A DNA stretch of 9,365 nt, taken from contig CALHKJ010000520.1 of the NCBI GenBank assembly GCA_938033975.1, positions 1-9,365 on the forward strand, read 5' to 3'. Of the stretch, positions 7,045 to 9,365 are shown piece after piece. How positions within the stretch are numbered: the first letter of the stretch is position 1; every line of letters begins with the position of its first letter. Position numbers and translations under genes: made by a program. The DNA comes from an uncultured Saprospiraceae bacterium (GTDB taxonomy: Bacteria > Bacteroidota > Bacteroidia > Chitinophagales > Saprospiraceae). The notes under the pieces were generated by a model, which saw only the letters and a list, made by a program, of their open reading frames with translations, did no database searches and was not told the origin of the DNA.

Positions 7045-8346
7045 TTAGTTGTCACTCAAAAGTAGTCCAGCTAGCTGCAATAATTCAAGTTCATTTACTT
7101 TAGCATTGATTTTAGCATTTGACAAACTCACTTGAGCAGTTAATAAATTTAACTGTGCTTGACGAAACTCAATCGAACTCAATTGGCCTACTCTAACTCT
7201 TTCTTCTGTTCTTTTAAAATTTTCTTCATTGGTATCCAATGCTTTTCTTTCTACTTCTAAAACAAAAATGGCATTTTGGTAATTTGCCCATGCGTTCCTG
7301 ATATCTCTTTCGAGAATTTGTTCAAGATTCTGAAGTTGCAATTTTTGATTTTGAATATTTAGGACAGCATTTTGAGCTCTTACATCCCTAGAACCATCGA
7401 ATAATGTCCATGATAGACCTACGTTTCCATTCAGTCCTCTTGAATTGGATTGATCAATGAATGAACCTGTTGCATTATCTGAATAATTAAGGCCGTAAGA
7501 AAGTCCTGCAAAAACTGTTGGCTTTTTTTCAGCATCCAAAATATCTAGATTAAGTGAATTTACATTTATAGCTAATTTGTTGATTTCTAAATTTGTATTA
7601 TTCGTTTTTGCCTTATCAATCAAATTCTCTAAATCTAATTGATTTGAAATTAACTCAGCTTGATTGACTTCAAATTCTGTATCAGCAGATCTACCCATTG
7701 CAACATTCAAATTCCTTTTAGCTGTCTCCAAATTCATTTGGGCATTCAAAAGATTCACACTATCTCTTTGAATATCAACGGTAACATTCAATACCGCCAA
7801 TCCATCTCCCTGACCCAAATCCAAACTATATTGAGCTCTTTTTAGTCTATCTTCTGAAATAGAAATTGCTTCTTCCAAAAATTCTATATTATCTGATAAT
7901 TGTAATACTTGATAATACTGAGTATAAACAGTCAAAAGGTTTTGCTCTATGGTTTGTTTCAATTGTAAATCCGAAAGCTCAACAGATTGATTCAATTGAT
8001 CCAGTGTGAGATCTCTTCGTTTATCAAAAATGGTATAGTTGGCTCCCAAAGATGCATTGGCACCCCAATTGAATGCATTTGTTGTAGATGCTTCCAAACC
8101 ATTACTAAAGTTTTGAGATGCGCTACCTACATTTCCATTCAATCCTGCATCAGCCGTTACGATTGGTAGATAACCATTGGCCTTTCTATCTGTTAGATTT
8201 TTAGCAATCTCTAATTCGTTCTTTGCAATTTGAATTCCAAAATTATTTTCCAATGTAATTGCTTTTGCTGATGGTAAGCTCAACAAGTTTTGTGAAAGCG
8301 ATTGGCTCGCAATTGCAAGCATCAATAATACTAGTATATTTTTCAT
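7045..8346 (-). CDS. TolC-family outer-membrane efflux channel
   Basis: This 433-residue protein has the usual length of TolC/OprM-type channels. It forms the trimeric outer-membrane duct through which a tripartite pump expels its substrates. The start at 8346 is preferred over the in-frame ATG at 8454: it gives a clean signal peptide (MKNILVLLMLAIASQSLSQ, cut near residue 19), whereas the longer start would overlap the upstream gene. There is no lipobox Cys. The two-fold internal repeat of the OEP family (PF02321) is visible: NYTIFDKRRDLTLDQ (103-117) matches SWTLFDGSRDVRAQ (312-325), and LGQGDGLAVLNVTVDIQ (177-193) matches VGQLSSIEFRQAQLN (386-400). Long Leu/Asn/Gln-rich helices (118-216, 325-425) build the periplasmic tunnel. 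It follows the RND gene by 28 bases, so the two are probably co-transcribed. The substrate is unknown. Confidence 0.93.
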   Translation of the reverse strand: MKNILVLLMLAIASQSLSQNLLSLPSAKAITLENNFGIQIAKNELEIAKNLTDRKANGYLPIVTADAGLNGNVGSASQNFSNGLEASTTNAFNWGANASLGANYTIFDKRRDLTLDQLNQSVELSDLQLKQTIEQNLLTVYTQYYQVLQLSDNIEFLEEAISISEDRLKRAQYSLDLGQGDGLAVLNVTVDIQRDSVNLLNAQMNLETAKRNLNVAMGRSADTEFEVNQAELISNQLDLENLIDKAKTNNTNLEINKLAINVNSLNLDILDAEKKPTVFAGLSYGLNYSDNATGSFIDQSNSRGLNGNVGLSWTLFDGSRDVRAQNAVLNIQNQKLQLQNLEQILERDIRNAWANYQNAIFVLEVERKALDTNEENFKRTEERVRVGQLSSIEFRQAQLNLLTAQVSLSNAKINAKVNELELLQLAGLLLSDN

Positions 8347-8374
8347 ACGGTCGTATGTATTTTCTTTTTTATTT

Positions 8375-9365
8375 TTAATCTTGTAATTCTTGTATGGCGC
8401 GTTCCACTGATTCTCTTTCTGGTTTCTTTCCATTCCACAACCAACTAAGGGCAACTTTAAAGCTATTTTTTGTTGCTAGCAAAAGTGGTAATAAAAACAA
8501 GGTCATCAAAGTTGCGTATGCTATTCCATAAGCAACAGAAATTGCCATAGGAATTAAAAACTGAGCAGAAAAACTTTTCTCCAAAATCAAAGGCGCCAAT
8601 CCAGCAACTGTAGTCAAAGAGGTCAAGAAAATTGCTCTGAATCTAGACCGGCCTGCTTCAACCATCGCTTTGCGATATGGAACTCCATCACGCAAAAGAA
8701 GATTAAATTTTTCAATCAGTACCAAACCATCGTTGACTAAAATTCCAATTAGAGCTACAATGCCAAGCCCAGACAAAACATTAATGCTCTGACCGTGAAT
8801 CCAATGACCCCAAGCCACGCCAACAAAACTGAATGGAATCAAAATAAATAGTAGCAGCGGTTGTCCATAAGATCTAAAAACAAAAGCAATGACCGAGTAC
8901 ATCAAAATCAATACGACAGGCAATACTCTTCCCATTGCTTCTCCAATTTTAGAGAAGGCTCTATTTTGACCTTCATAAAGAGGAGTAACAGTAGGATATT
9001 TTGCAATAATATTAGGAAGAGTGTTAGCCTTCAACTCTGCTAAAACCTCTGCAGCAGAATCTTTAGAATCGGAAAGATCTGACTCTACACGAATTTCTCT
9101 TTGACCATCAAGGTGGTTAATTACAACATCCCCTCTTTCAATTGTATAACTAGCAATTTCAGCAAGTGGAACTCGTTCTCCGGAAGGAGTTACAATTCTC
9201 ATTTTATCCAGATTACTTATGCTACTTCGATTTGATTTATCGTATCGAACCCATACTCGTATTTCATCTCTGCCTCTTTGAAAACGCTGCACTGATGCTC
9301 CAAAAAATCCTGCTCTCACCTGTGCCATAACACTGTTAAGTGAAAGTCCTAGTAAATATGCATTG
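8375..9365 (-). CDS. RND-family efflux transporter, C-terminal part (N-terminus beyond window)
   Basis: The frame is open at the right edge (329 residues seen, roughly the last third of a protein that is usually about 1000-1050 long); the ATG at 9328 is internal. It is the proton-driven inner-membrane pump of a tripartite system. Visible parts: the end of the second periplasmic domain (residues 1-145, with RVPLAEIASYTIERGD and INHLDGQREIRVESD), then membrane segments at about 146-166, 169-189, 193-217, 243-262 and 268-298, and a charged cytoplasmic tail. The segments carry RND hallmarks: LVNDGLVLIEKFN and FRAIFLTSLTTVAGLAPL. At the place of the AcrB TM10 lysine there is Asn211 followed by Asp212, while the TM11 threonine is present. 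This looks like a hydrophobic-compound (HAE) type, not the metal-exporting type, but substrates cannot be told. The tolC-type gene follows directly; an adaptor gene is expected upstream. Confidence 0.93.
   Translation of the reverse strand, partial: NAYLLGLSLNSVMAQVRAGFFGASVQRFQRGRDEIRVWVRYDKSNRSSISNLDKMRIVTPSGERVPLAEIASYTIERGDVVINHLDGQREIRVESDLSDSKDSAAEVLAELKANTLPNIIAKYPTVTPLYEGQNRAFSKIGEAMGRVLPVVLILMYSVIAFVFRSYGQPLLLFILIPFSFVGVAWGHWIHGQSINVLSGLGIVALIGILVNDGLVLIEKFNLLLRDGVPYRKAMVEAGRSRFRAIFLTSLTTVAGLAPLILEKSFSAQFLIPMAISVAYGIAYATLMTLFLLPLLLATKNSFKVALSWLWNGKKPERESVERAIQELQD

Noticed and set aside
7032..7048. CTAAGT/ACTTAG hairpin overlapping the tolC-type stop codon as a terminator
   Set aside because: The stem is only 6 AT-rich pairs and no T-run follows on the minus strand.
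1..8346. Idea that the TolC-type channel exports the giant protein, as in type I secretion of giant adhesins
   Set aside because: The partner visible next to the channel is an RND pump; no ABC transporter is in view. Large Bacteroidota surface proteins with a Sec signal normally use the type IX system.
8347..8454. Longer start of the tolC-type gene at ATG 8454
   Set aside because: The extra 36 residues are charged, precede a clean signal peptide, and would overlap the end of the RND gene by 80 bases.

Overview
The window looks like a piece of a Bacteroidota chromosome. It is AT-rich. Its largest gene is built from secreted-protein modules typical of that phylum: PKD/Ig-like domains, a SprB-type module and a long DUF11-type repeat array. 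I cannot name a genus. Every gene I can support is on the minus strand, so the window reads from right to left. The many plus-strand open frames over 1-6711 are shadows of the repeats.

Right part (9365 to 7045): the end of an efflux operon. A partial RND-family inner-membrane transporter (8375-9365, its N-terminal part lies beyond the window) is followed after 28 bases by a complete TolC-type outer-membrane channel gene (7045-8346). No membrane-fusion (adaptor) gene is visible; it would be expected upstream. A long AT-rich palindrome followed by a T-run (6858-6895) is the best candidate for the operon's terminator.

Middle (6712-7044): a gene-free stretch of 333 bases. It holds the terminator candidate, small hairpins, and a perfect 9-bp inverted repeat that touches the start codon of the next gene.

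Left part (6711 to 1): one uninterrupted reading frame of at least 2237 codons that runs off the left edge. It encodes a giant exported surface protein. From the N-terminus it has a signal peptide, an Asp-rich beta-type module with a cysteine cluster, five Ig/PKD/SprB-like modules, ten DUF11-type repeats in strict register (nine of exactly 435 bp and one of 444 bp), and an eleventh, divergent, cysteine-free repeat that is cut by the window edge. The likely role is a cell-surface or secreted adhesin-like filament. Export by the type IX secretion system is an inference, because the C-terminal sorting domain is not in view.

The efflux operon and the surface protein appear to be neighbours without a functional link. 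I see no CRISPR array, tRNA, rRNA or insertion sequence. The most notable structure is the regular repeat array and its cysteine pattern.
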